DNA of 40,646 bases from positions 1 to 40,646 of the IMG/VR virus record IMGVR_UViG_3300046028_006522. The stretch is one strand, 5' to 3'. Numbering within the stretch: position 1 is the stretch's first letter; each line of letters begins with the position of its first letter. The notes under the pieces were generated by a model, which saw nothing but the letters and a program-made list of their open reading frames with translations, had not been told where the DNA came from and made no database searches. The DNA comes from a virus. The position numbers and the translations under genes are program-made. Shown one piece after another: positions 4,678-11,636 of the stretch.

Positions 4678-6536
4678 TGATAACAATTTTTAAAAACATC
4701 TTTTCTAAGGAACCAAATTACATTTCTGTTGAAGCTGCGTTAAAAAGAATACAAGAAGGTAAAAGCAAATCAACCGTATCTGAAATTAGAGGAACAATTG
4801 ATAAAGAAAAAGCAAATAAGATAAAACTAAACCTTCCTTCGGTGTGTTTTAGTGGTAAATTTGGTCCCGATAGAACTGATGCCCAGTTAATTACGCATAG
4901 TGGGTACATAGTTTTAGATTTTGACAACGTATTTGAGCTTAGAGATAAGCAAAATGAAATTATTTCACATCCATTTGTTTACGCTTGTTGGATTAGCCCA
5001 TCTGGTAATGGATTAAAAGCTTTGGTAAAAGTAGCAAATGGTGAAAAACATAGAGAACATTTCCAAGCATTACAAGAAGTGTTTCCAGAAATTGACCGAA
5101 GCGGAATTAACCAAAGCAGAGTATGTTATGAGAGTTACGACCCCGAAATTTACATAAACGACAAGGCTGAAGTTTTTAAGAAGATTAAAAAAACCGAAAA
5201 GGTTGTTGTTTACGAGAAAAACGATGATGACCAAAAAATATTTAAGAATGTTTTAACTTGGTTATCTAATAAAAACGAGGCTTTTGTTACGGGGGAAAGA
5301 AATAATTTTATCTTTAAGTTAGCATCAGCTTGTTGTCGTTTTGGTATTAATGAAACTGCAGCAAATTCTATGATTCATACAGAGTTTATTACGAATTCTG
5401 AGTTTACAAAGAGTGAGGCAGATAGGGCAATACGTTCTGCATACAAGGCAAATTCAAAAAACTTTGGAAGTGCATCATTTGATAAAGAAATATTAGTTGA
5501 TAAGGTTTCTAGAAAGGAAATAGAAGTTGAGAAAGCTGTATTTGATGAAGGATTAAAACTTAAAGATGTTATTTACGGAATTGATGTAAAAGAACAAGCT
5601 TTAAGAATTTATGACGAAGGATATGCTAAAGTAGATGGTATTGGCGTACCCGATTTGGATGATAAGTTTAAACCAAAGAGAGGAGAGATTACAGTTCTTA
5701 CTGGTATTGGTAACTATGGTAAATCTTCGTTTAAAAAATGGTACCAAGCTATGCGTATAATGTTATACGGAGAAAAGTTTGCTACATTTTCACCAGAAGA
5801 TAACCCACCAGAAGAATACTACCATGATTTTGTAGAGATTATTTTAGGATGTGATTGTAGTCCTGCAAATCCACATAGACCATCTAAACAAGTTTATGAA
5901 TATGTTTACGATTTAGTATGCAAGCATATATTTTATGTTTATCCTAAAGATGTTTCGCCTACTCCACAATATGTGATGGAAGTATTTTTAGAGTTAATTG
6001 TGAAAGAGAATGTTGATGGCGTAGATATTGATCCTTTCAACCAATTGACAAACGAATATCAAAAGTTTTCAAGAAGTGATAAATATCTTGAATGGGTATT
6101 GTCTGTGTTCTCAAGATTTGCGCAGATAAACAATATTTTCTTTTGGATAATTGCTCACCCTGTTAAAATGGTAAAAGCATCTGATGGTAACTATCCTTGC
6201 CCAGATGTGTTTGATTTAACTGATGGTGCAATGTGGAATAATAAACTAGACAATATCCTTGTATATCATAGACCCTTTGCTCAAACAGACCCTAGTAATC
6301 CATCTTGTGAATTTCATAGCAAAAAGATTAGAAGACAAAAGATTGTTGGTAAGAAAGGGTTTATTTTATTTCAAATGTATTTTCAAACTAGAAGATTTTT
6401 ATTCAATGGATTGGATTCATTACAAAAAATTATAAATGATAAAAATATAATTTTAAGACCCGATGCATCAGTACAAAAAACATTTGATAATTGGACACCT
6501 TACAAAGATGATAATGGAACAGAAATTAATTTTTAA
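4677..6536 (+). CDS. Fused VirE-N (BT4734-like) primase and DnaB/RepA-like helicase
   Basis: The 619-aa protein has an N-terminal BT4734/VirE-N-type domain (about 15-170) with the acidic signature YIVLDFDNV (D81, D83) and WISPSGNGLKALVKV, as in archaeo-eukaryotic-type primases of Bacteroidota elements. A helical PriCT-like segment follows (about 190-260). The C-terminal RecA-type domain carries Walker A TGIGNYGKSS (K349, S350), a Walker B strand GVDIDPFNQL (D452) and IIAHPVKM (H494), as in hexameric replicative helicases. It should both prime and unwind DNA at the fork, like T7 gp4 but with a different primase fold. Coupled to the gene before (TAATG); SSB follows after 17 nt. Confidence 0.85.
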   Translation: MITIFKNIFSKEPNYISVEAALKRIQEGKSKSTVSEIRGTIDKEKANKIKLNLPSVCFSGKFGPDRTDAQLITHSGYIVLDFDNVFELRDKQNEIISHPFVYACWISPSGNGLKALVKVANGEKHREHFQALQEVFPEIDRSGINQSRVCYESYDPEIYINDKAEVFKKIKKTEKVVVYEKNDDDQKIFKNVLTWLSNKNEAFVTGERNNFIFKLASACCRFGINETAANSMIHTEFITNSEFTKSEADRAIRSAYKANSKNFGSASFDKEILVDKVSRKEIEVEKAVFDEGLKLKDVIYGIDVKEQALRIYDEGYAKVDGIGVPDLDDKFKPKRGEITVLTGIGNYGKSSFKKWYQAMRIMLYGEKFATFSPEDNPPEEYYHDFVEIILGCDCSPANPHRPSKQVYEYVYDLVCKHIFYVYPKDVSPTPQYVMEVFLELIVKENVDGVDIDPFNQLTNEYQKFSRSDKYLEWVLSVFSRFAQINNIFFWIIAHPVKMVKASDGNYPCPDVFDLTDGAMWNNKLDNILVYHRPFAQTDPSNPSCEFHSKKIRRQKIVGKKGFILFQMYFQTRRFLFNGLDSLQKIINDKNIILRPDASVQKTFDNWTPYKDDNGTEINF

Positions 6537-6553
6537 TAATAAAACAAAACACA

Positions 6554-6895
6554 ATGATTAGAATTTCAGTAATCGGCAGATTAGGACAAGATGCAACAGT
6601 AAACAATGTAAATGAAAAAACAGTAATTAATTTTTCAATGGCTTACAGCGAAAAGTTTAAAAACCAACAAGGACAAGAGGTAGATAAAACAACTTGGGTT
6701 TCTTGCGCTTATTGGACTGATAAAACCAATGTAGCTAACTATCTTAAAAAGGGTACTTTGATTTACATGGAAGGAAAGCCAGAAGCAAAAACATATCTTA
6801 ATGATAAAACAAAAGAAACAGTAGCCCAGCTTCATGCTAGAGTTACAAGTTTACAATTATTATCAAGTAATAAAAACGAAGAAAACCCGATTTAA
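6554..6895 (+). CDS. ssb: Single-stranded DNA-binding protein
   Basis: The 113-aa protein is an OB-fold SSB: MIRISVIGRLGQDATV at the start, then INFSMAYSEKFKNQQGQEVD, TTWVSCAYW (W48, W54) and YLKKGTLIYMEGKPEAKTY. It coats single strands during replication and recombination. The usual acidic DDDIPF-type tail that recruits host repair proteins is missing; the end is SSNKNEENPI, so partner binding may differ. It follows the primase-helicase after 17 nt, and its stop shares a base with the ATG of the next gene (TAATG at 6893-6897). Confidence 0.92.
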   Translation: MIRISVIGRLGQDATVNNVNEKTVINFSMAYSEKFKNQQGQEVDKTTWVSCAYWTDKTNVANYLKKGTLIYMEGKPEAKTYLNDKTKETVAQLHARVTSLQLLSSNKNEENPI

Positions 6896-7119
6896 TGTAT
6901 ATACACGAATTAAAAAATACAATAGATGTTGAAACCCCACTTGGATATGGAAAAGCAATCGCATGGCTTGACTACGGAAGCGACACCAACACTGTTTGGA
7001 AGGTTATTTTATACGACAACGGCATGGTGCGGAACTTCTACGATGACGACATATTGGTCTACCCCAACAAAATGGATGGGGGATCAATTGATAAAGATTA
7101 TTTTCAAACCAAAAAATAA
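6895..7119 (+). CDS. Hypothetical phage protein, 74 aa
   Basis: The protein reads MYIHELKNTIDVETPLGYGK, then AIAWLDYGSDTNTVWKVILY and a C-terminus with VRNFYDDDILVYPNK. This short beta-rich domain (GxGxAxxxxDYGxxxNTxWxV) recurs downstream of ssb in many phages; no function is known to me. The ATG overlaps the ssb stop by one base, which indicates coupled translation. An overlapping frame at 6926-7123 has unlikely composition and is rejected. Confidence 0.75.
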   Translation: MYIHELKNTIDVETPLGYGKAIAWLDYGSDTNTVWKVILYDNGMVRNFYDDDILVYPNKMDGGSIDKDYFQTKK

Positions 7120-7124
7120 ATAAT

Positions 7125-7415
7125 ATGCAAAACGTATTAAATTTTGTAGGAAGTGATTATATAGAAGAAAGGGACCAAAAAAGATTAAACGGTCAGCATT
7201 ATAAAGTATTTAACCTAATGCAAGACGGGAGGTTTCGTACTTTGCCACAGATTGCTGATATAATAAAAGAACCACCAGCATCAATTTCAGCCCAACTAAG
7301 ACATCTTAGAAAAAAATCTTTTGGTTCTCACATTGTAAATAAAAAATATGAAGGAAATGGTTTATTTTCATACCAATTAATCATAAATAAAAATAACAAT
7401 GGCGAAATTAACTAA
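7125..7415 (+). CDS. Winged-helix DNA-binding protein, 96 aa
   Basis: After LNFVGSDYIEERDQKRLNGQ comes a winged-helix domain: HYKVFNLMQDGRFRTLPQIA, DIIKEPPASISAQLRHLRKK (recognition helix about residues 50-66) and a wing with SHIVNKKYEGNGLFSYQLI. This protein type is common in phage early regions and is presumed a transcriptional regulator, possibly for the early-to-late switch. It is the second DNA-binding candidate in the window, so it competes with the 65-aa HTH protein as the reader of the TTAATTAA sites. Its last 17 nt overlap the next small gene. Confidence 0.8.
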   Translation: MQNVLNFVGSDYIEERDQKRLNGQHYKVFNLMQDGRFRTLPQIADIIKEPPASISAQLRHLRKKSFGSHIVNKKYEGNGLFSYQLIINKNNNGEIN

Positions 7416-7518
7416 CTCTACCAAGATTACATTTGGTAAACAAAAGACAGGAAGAGCTAAAAAATCTTATAACAAACATTCACCCCGTCCAAAACAATAC
7501 AGAGGGCAGGGCAGATAA
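7399..7518 (+). CDS. Tiny basic phage protein, 39 aa
   Basis: ATG at 7399 gives MAKLTNSTKITFGKQKTGRA followed by KKSYNKHSPRPKQYRGQGR and TAA at 7516-7518. The pattern KITFGKxKTGxxKKSxNKH...PKxYRGQGR is one I recognise as a recurrent micro-protein of Bacteroidota phages. It is extremely basic, so nucleic-acid or ribosome binding is plausible; function unknown. It overlaps the winged-helix gene by 17 nt in another frame. Confidence 0.75.
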   Translation: MAKLTNSTKITFGKQKTGRAKKSYNKHSPRPKQYRGQGR

Positions 7519-7527
7519 AATAAATGT

Positions 7528-7665
7528 ATGAATAATAAAGCCGCAAAAAAATTAAGAAGGCTAGCAATTGCTATTGCCGCAGCTAATGGTAAAATTGAAG
7601 ACTCTGAAAGAATCTACAAAAACCTAAAAACAGTACATAAAGAAAATAAAAAAGCCCCTAAATAA
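7528..7665 (+). CDS. Small helical phage protein, 45 aa
   Basis: ATG at 7528 opens a frame with KKLRRLAIAIAAANGKIEDS and ERIYKNLKTVHKENKKAPK, stop TAA at 7663-7665. The NGKIxDxERIYKxLKxxxK pattern recurs in small proteins of this phage group. A nearby ATG at 7524 stops after three codons and is not used. The gene ends inside the hairpin at 7648-7674. It is basic and helical; function unknown. Confidence 0.65.
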   Translation: MNNKAAKKLRRLAIAIAAANGKIEDSERIYKNLKTVHKENKKAPK

Positions 7666-7674
7666 ATAGGGGCT
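7648..7674 (-). terminator. Intrinsic terminator for the leftward pair
   Basis: AGCCCCTA (7653-7660) and TAGGGGCT (7667-7674) form a perfect 8-bp stem with an AATAAA loop. The A-run at 7648-7653 becomes the U-run when read leftward, so it ends transcripts of the two minus-strand genes (last stop 7681). It may also slow rightward RNA polymerase, though no T-run follows on the plus strand. Confidence 0.8.
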
Positions 7675-7680
7675 AATTCA

Positions 7681-7944
7681 TTAAGCGTTTGCTGCAGAAT
7701 TAATCTGTGCTACAGTAGAAGTCGTATAAAATAATACGGGTAGTTGGTTTAAACCAGTAGGTGCTACTTCGACTATTGAATTCATAGTTACTCCGTTAGC
7801 TACAAAATTATCAGGAGCTGGGTAAGCTGCAAATGTAGTTACTGGGAATCCGTAAGAAATGCCAGATGTTGCTGGAGTTCCGTTAGAGTTTAATAAAGCA
7901 TATTGATTTCTTTGATATGCTGTAATTGATACTATTGTTGCCAT
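7681..7944 (-). CDS. Small virion-type protein, paralogue of the next gene, 87 aa
   Basis: The protein (MATIVSITAYQRNQYALLNS then NGTPATSGISYGFP) is a paralogue of the product of 7973-8347. They share RNQYxLxNxNGTPATSG, VANGVxMNS, PxGLNQ and a C-terminal VAQI. It lacks the poly-Thr tail of its sister and ends in NSAANA. It has no signal peptide or membrane segment. Both genes sit on the minus strand between the replication and structural operons and end at the terminator at 7648-7674. A small surface or decoration protein is my best guess, because the sister carries the tail seen on other virion candidates. Confidence 0.7.
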   Translation of the reverse strand: MATIVSITAYQRNQYALLNSNGTPATSGISYGFPVTTFAAYPAPDNFVANGVTMNSIVEVAPTGLNQLPVLFYTTSTVAQINSAANA

Positions 7945-7972
7945 TTTTTTATTTTTTTAATTGTTTTTTAAA

Positions 7973-8347
7973 TTAAGGGGCTGCAGTTGTTGTTGTGGTT
8001 GTTGGAGCTGCAGTCGTAGTTGTTGTTGAAGCTGCAGTTGTTGTTGTAGTGGTTGGTGCTGCAGTTGTTGTTGTAGTTGTAACAATACCACCACCATTAA
8101 TAGCTGTAATTATCTGTGCAACTGTTGCAGCACTATATAATTTTTCAGCTGGTTGATTAAGACCACTAGGGTACATAAGAATTAATGAATTCATTTGTAC
8201 TCCATTTGCTACCACAGTAGTAGGTTGAACTTGTAAGCCAACCGTAGGTAGTGAGAATAATACACCAGATGTCGCAGGTGTGCCATTTGGGTTGTTTAAA
8301 TCGTATTGATTTCTACGATAAACATAAACCGATAAGTGATTTGCCAT
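7973..8347 (-). CDS. Small virion-type protein with poly-Thr tail, 124 aa
   Basis: Residues 1-86 form a beta-rich domain (MANHLSVYVYRRNQYDLNNP, then NGTPATSGVLFSLP) paralogous to the 87-aa neighbour. Residues 90-124 are a low-complexity tail of four TTTTT(T)AA(P/S) units. The same tail type ends the 134-aa protein at 14047-14451 and forms linkers in the 1729-aa stabilization protein, so this is likely a virion or surface protein even though it lies on the opposite strand. A TATCTTTG box lies upstream at 8387-8394. The duplication with the 87-aa gene is old, since only key blocks are conserved. Confidence 0.7.
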   Translation of the reverse strand: MANHLSVYVYRRNQYDLNNPNGTPATSGVLFSLPTVGLQVQPTTVVANGVQMNSLILMYPSGLNQPAEKLYSAATVAQIITAINGGGIVTTTTTTAAPTTTTTTAASTTTTTAAPTTTTTTAAP

Positions 8348-8386
8348 TTTTTTTGGTTTTTATTTTTTGTTTTAAAATTGTTTAAA

Positions 8387-8394
8387 CAAAGATA
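8387..8394 (-). promoter_or_regulatory. Leftward promoter, -7 box TATCTTTG
   Basis: Read leftward these bases give TATCTTTG, a match to TAnnTTTG. The gene start (8347) is 40 nt beyond, with a T/A-rich leader. No TTG -33 box is seen at the usual spacing. Confidence 0.45.
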
Positions 8395-8425
8395 AGCAAT
8401 TATTAGGAATTTATTTTTGAAAAAA

Positions 8426-8472
8426 TATTAAATTAATTAAATTAGCGCTACATTTGTATTAAATTAATTAAA
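8426..8472. repeat. Exact 16-nt direct repeat bracketing the late promoter
   Basis: TATTAAATTAATTAAA occurs at 8426-8441 and again at 8457-8472, exactly 31 nt apart, about three helical turns. The -7 box TACATTTG (8449-8456) lies between the copies, and the second copy covers the expected RNA start and the leader. Each copy contains TTAATTAA. This arrangement is what a regulator-controlled promoter would look like. Confidence 0.55.
8449..8456 (+). promoter_or_regulatory. Late-operon promoter, -7 box TACATTTG
   Basis: TACATTTG matches TAnnTTTG; the ATG of the first structural gene (8475) lies 19 nt beyond its last base. No TTG -33 box at the usual spacing; instead an exact 16-nt repeat flanks the box on both sides. 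Confidence 0.6.
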
Positions 8473-8474
8473 CT

Positions 8475-9155
8475 ATGAAATTGAAAGCTCCAAGCAATAG
8501 AGTAATTATTAAGGTTGATTTAGAAAGTAAAAATAGTCATACATTTAAAGATGGTACAAAAATTAAATTAGAAAGAGTATATGACAATTTTAATATGCGA
8601 TATGTTAAACCAGTTAATGCAGAAGTTGTCGATGCTAAAGACATACCTACTGGGGCTGAAATTCTTATCCATCATAATGCTACTCATGATACTTATAAGA
8701 TTTTTAATTATCAAAGACCTACTACTGAAGCTTCTTCAGATATTCAATATTTCTCAATACCAATCGAAGAATGTTTTATGTGGAGAGAAACAAAAGGTTC
8801 TATATGGAACGCTTTAAATAATTTTGTTACAGCACTAAGAATATTTAAACCATATAACGGGATGCTTGAGGGCATTGAGCCAGAAGTAATGAATAATAAA
8901 CTATACATAACTAGCGGTGAGTTGAAGGGTAGAGCAGTTAATACCGTAATTTCAAGTGATTATGAGATTATATATCAAAATGACGATGGAACAGAAGGAA
9001 GAATTATTAGATTAAGATATTATCCAGACGGTAACGATAGAAATGAGATTATAGCCATAAACGATAATATGACAGCATTGGTTGAGAGTGGTGATTTATG
9101 GGTGGGGTATAGCAAATCAGATGCAAAACAATTAAAAGAATTAGAATGTCTGTAG
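8475..9155 (+). CDS. GroES-like-fold hypothetical protein upstream of terminase, 226 aa
   Basis: Residues 6-80 resemble a GroES-type beta barrel: PSNRVIIKVDLESKNSHTF, DGTKIKLERVYDN, then VNAEVVDAKDIPTGAEILIH, comparable to the last strands of co-chaperonins. A second part of unclear fold follows (about 90-226) with GELKGRAVNTVISSDYEIIY. I recognise the type as a protein found before terminase genes in Bacteroidota phages, function unknown. A true co-chaperonin is encoded at 19753-20025, so this one may have another job. It is the first gene of the late operon, 19 nt after the promoter box; its end overlaps the next gene by 10 nt. Confidence 0.6.
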   Translation: MKLKAPSNRVIIKVDLESKNSHTFKDGTKIKLERVYDNFNMRYVKPVNAEVVDAKDIPTGAEILIHHNATHDTYKIFNYQRPTTEASSDIQYFSIPIEECFMWRETKGSIWNALNNFVTALRIFKPYNGMLEGIEPEVMNNKLYITSGELKGRAVNTVISSDYEIIYQNDDGTEGRIIRLRYYPDGNDRNEIIAINDNMTALVESGDLWVGYSKSDAKQLKELECL

Positions 9156-9529
9156 AATTAGATAAAATAAAGGATTTAGAAAAGCAAATTGCATATTTAC
9201 AAGGCAGAAATGCTTATTACGAGCAAGATGGTATTGGTAAGCTATATCATGCCTTAAATAGAAAGGCTAATGAGATGGCTGAGTTATTGAATAAAACTAG
9301 TCTTACAGCTATTGATATTGATGACCCTAAGATTAAGACTTTTGAGAGATTGCAAAAGATATGGGTGGATGCGGGAACAATTTCTGCTTCAATAAAGGCA
9401 TTAGAAGTATTAGCTGGAATAAATCAAGAAGTCACTGATAAAAAAGAAGTAGTTCAAGTTAATAAAAAACCATTTTCTCCAGAGAATATGGCTGATGCCG
9501 TTGGTGAGTTGGCTGGTAAAAGAATATAA
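9146..9529 (+). CDS. Candidate small terminase subunit, 127 aa
   Basis: The protein is helical with a coiled-coil start (ELDKIKDLEKQIAYLQGRNA) and a conserved-looking middle (KTFERLQKIWVDAGTISASI, then KALEVLAGI). It lies directly before the large terminase (2 nt apart) and overlaps the previous gene by 10 nt. Position, size and helical build fit a small terminase subunit, which recognises viral DNA and loads the large subunit; no sequence motif proves it, and no clear HTH is visible. A hypothetical head-assembly protein is the alternative. Confidence 0.5.
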   Translation: MSVELDKIKDLEKQIAYLQGRNAYYEQDGIGKLYHALNRKANEMAELLNKTSLTAIDIDDPKIKTFERLQKIWVDAGTISASIKALEVLAGINQEVTDKKEVVQVNKKPFSPENMADAVGELAGKRI

Positions 9530-9531
9530 TT

Positions 9532-11580
9532 ATGTACGAAAAAATTGAAGGTGGAACTATTATAGATATCCAAGGATTGAAGTGTAATCTTCCTCCAGAT
9601 GGGTATGTTTATAATATAATTACCAAACAATTAGAATTTAGAGGTATTTATGAGAGAGATAAAAATATAAGCGAACAATATTGGAAAAGAATACCGATGC
9701 CAAGTTGGTATGCCGATACAATGAAGAAGTGGGATGAGTTTGATAAAAAGAAAAAAGACGATGAGCTTGAATTTTACGATGAAAAATTAGAGGAATTTAA
9801 AAGGCAAGAGTGGGATAGAAGATTGAATGGATTTTGGTACATGAATAATGGGGTGCCTACTTATTTGACTGGGTTACACTATTTATACTTGCAATGGTGG
9901 TCAATTGATATTGGTTATCCAAAGTTTAGGATGCCAGATTTAGAGAAGTTCTATTTTATGGAATATTGTATTCAGGACCCATTATGTATGGGGATGCTTG
10001 AGGTAACCAAAAGAAGGTTTGGTAAGTCATTTGTGGCTGGTTTATTTGTAACTGAGTATACTACAAGGACAAAGATGACAAACGGCGGTATTCAGTCTAA
10101 AACAGGCTCTGATGCTAAAAAATTCTTTGCTAAGACGGTGGTAAATCCATTTAGACGACTCCCCAAGTTTTTTAGACCAGAATATGATATGTCTTTGGGG
10201 GTAAATCCAAAGTCTGAAATGAGATTCCAAAAGACAAACGTAAGGGGTAAGAAGGCAGAGGAAAATGTAGACAAAGATGAATTGGGTTCAGTTATTGACC
10301 ATCAGTCAGCAGATACTGTTGCCTATGATGGACAAAAACTCCATAGATATGTAGCAGACGAGTGCGGTAAAACCACAGAGGTTAATGTGTATGACAGACA
10401 CGAGGTTGTGCGTTATTGTTTGTTAGATGATGAGGGACAAATTATTGGTAAAGCATTATATACTACCACAGTAGAGAAGCTTACAACTGAAAAAGATGGT
10501 GTTCAAGATGCCTTTAAATTATTATGGGAAGAAAGTAATCAAGAAAAACGACAAGATAATGGAACTACTTCTAGCGGTCTTTATCGATTCTTCATGTCTG
10601 CAAAGCGTACAAGAAATTTTGACGATTTTGGGCATCCAGATGAAGAAAAAACTTTGGCTCAAATTTTAGCCGACAGGGACACAGTAAAAAACAATCAAAG
10701 AGCATTATCTGCTCGTATTAGAAAAGAGCCTCTTACCATAGACGAAGCTTTTAGTACAGATTCAGATAAGTGTATTTTTAATGTAATGAATATTGGGGCA
10801 AGAGAGTCTTATTTAAAAGAAAATCCTAAACTCAAGCGTCATGTTATATTTTATAGAGATATTGACCAAGTCGTTAGGTGGCGAGAAATAAATGATAAAG
10901 AAGAAGATTTTCATTGGGTAATAACTCAGTTCCCACAAGCGGGCGAAGAAAACAAGCATACTTACGATGTAAAAACCAGAAAGCCAGCTAGGGTATCTGA
11001 TGGAGCAATAGCAATTGATGGTTATAGTAATAGTCAAGGTGGTAAGTATGGTTCAAAAGCCTCAGCTTGGATAGGAAGAAGATACGATTTATTAAAACCA
11101 GAAGATACTGGGAAAGCCATAGGTCATCTTTATGGAAGGCCTCAAATTAAGGAAACTCTGCATGAACAGGTTCTTTTAGCAGCTGAATTTTATGGCTATC
11201 AAGCTTGGTATGAGCATAATAGTGATGATTATCTATCCTATTTTAGAGATAGAGGAAGAGTTGGTTATCTTGGTTCATACCCACTTTCAACTATTGACCC
11301 AGCAAAAAGAGAAACAGCTGACAGACACAAAGGATTTCCTACTACGCCGTTTAGCTTGACAAAACAAACCGATGTGGGGATTATGTATTTTGAATCACAT
11401 ATTGATTCAATAGATTTTGAAAATTTGCTAGAAGATGCAAAAAAATTCGACCCAAACAATAGAACAGACTATGATATTACTGTATCTTTTTTGATGTTAA
11501 TTGTATGTTTAATGGAACCGGTCCAAAAACAAATCAAGAGAGAAGCGCTTGTAAAAAGTTATGTTCCTGTGTTTAATTAA
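9532..11580 (+). CDS. terL: Terminase large subunit (packaging ATPase and nuclease)
   Basis: The 682-aa protein pumps DNA into the head and cuts it. The N-terminal part has RRLNGFWYMNNGVPTYLTG and HYLYLQWWSIDIGYPKFR, typical of TerL of Bacteroidota podophages. The ATPase has a P-loop VTKRRFGKS (K165, S166) and a Walker B strand HRYVADECGK (D276, E277). The RNase H-type nuclease starts at GAIAIDGYSNSQGG (D496), with further acidic residues near the C-terminus (TDYDITVSF). Length is normal for the family. It follows the small-terminase candidate after 2 nt. The stop codon lies within TTAATTAA words, next to a promoter box that serves the portal gene. Confidence 0.95.
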   Translation: MYEKIEGGTIIDIQGLKCNLPPDGYVYNIITKQLEFRGIYERDKNISEQYWKRIPMPSWYADTMKKWDEFDKKKKDDELEFYDEKLEEFKRQEWDRRLNGFWYMNNGVPTYLTGLHYLYLQWWSIDIGYPKFRMPDLEKFYFMEYCIQDPLCMGMLEVTKRRFGKSFVAGLFVTEYTTRTKMTNGGIQSKTGSDAKKFFAKTVVNPFRRLPKFFRPEYDMSLGVNPKSEMRFQKTNVRGKKAEENVDKDELGSVIDHQSADTVAYDGQKLHRYVADECGKTTEVNVYDRHEVVRYCLLDDEGQIIGKALYTTTVEKLTTEKDGVQDAFKLLWEESNQEKRQDNGTTSSGLYRFFMSAKRTRNFDDFGHPDEEKTLAQILADRDTVKNNQRALSARIRKEPLTIDEAFSTDSDKCIFNVMNIGARESYLKENPKLKRHVIFYRDIDQVVRWREINDKEEDFHWVITQFPQAGEENKHTYDVKTRKPARVSDGAIAIDGYSNSQGGKYGSKASAWIGRRYDLLKPEDTGKAIGHLYGRPQIKETLHEQVLLAAEFYGYQAWYEHNSDDYLSYFRDRGRVGYLGSYPLSTIDPAKRETADRHKGFPTTPFSLTKQTDVGIMYFESHIDSIDFENLLEDAKKFDPNNRTDYDITVSFLMLIVCLMEPVQKQIKREALVKSYVPVFN

Positions 11581-11584
11581 TTAA
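11573..11584. repeat. Overlapping TTAATTAA words before the portal promoter
   Basis: Two TTAATTAA words (11573-11580 and 11577-11584) overlap the terL stop codon and lie 26 nt upstream of the TATATTTG box. Same word as at the other control regions; its placement inside a stop codon makes chance more likely here. Confidence 0.3.
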
Positions 11585-11610
11585 AATTTTACTAGATTCT
11601 TAATATTTAG

Positions 11611-11618
11611 TATATTTG
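11611..11618 (+). promoter_or_regulatory. Internal late promoter before portal, TATATTTG
   Basis: TATATTTG is a perfect TAnnTTTG box in the short gap after terL, preceded by TTTAG, similar to TTTCG and TTTCT before the boxes at 18429 and 37454. A TTG codon at 11637 lies 19 nt beyond it, the same distance as start codons at three other promoters. No TTG -33 box. Confidence 0.55.
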
Positions 11619-11636
11619 ACACAAAATACACTTAAA

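Noticed and set aside
6926-7123. Second plus-strand frame overlapping the 74-aa gene
   Set aside because: It is fully overlapped by the conserved-looking 74-aa protein, which is coupled to ssb; its Thr/Trp-rich composition looks random.
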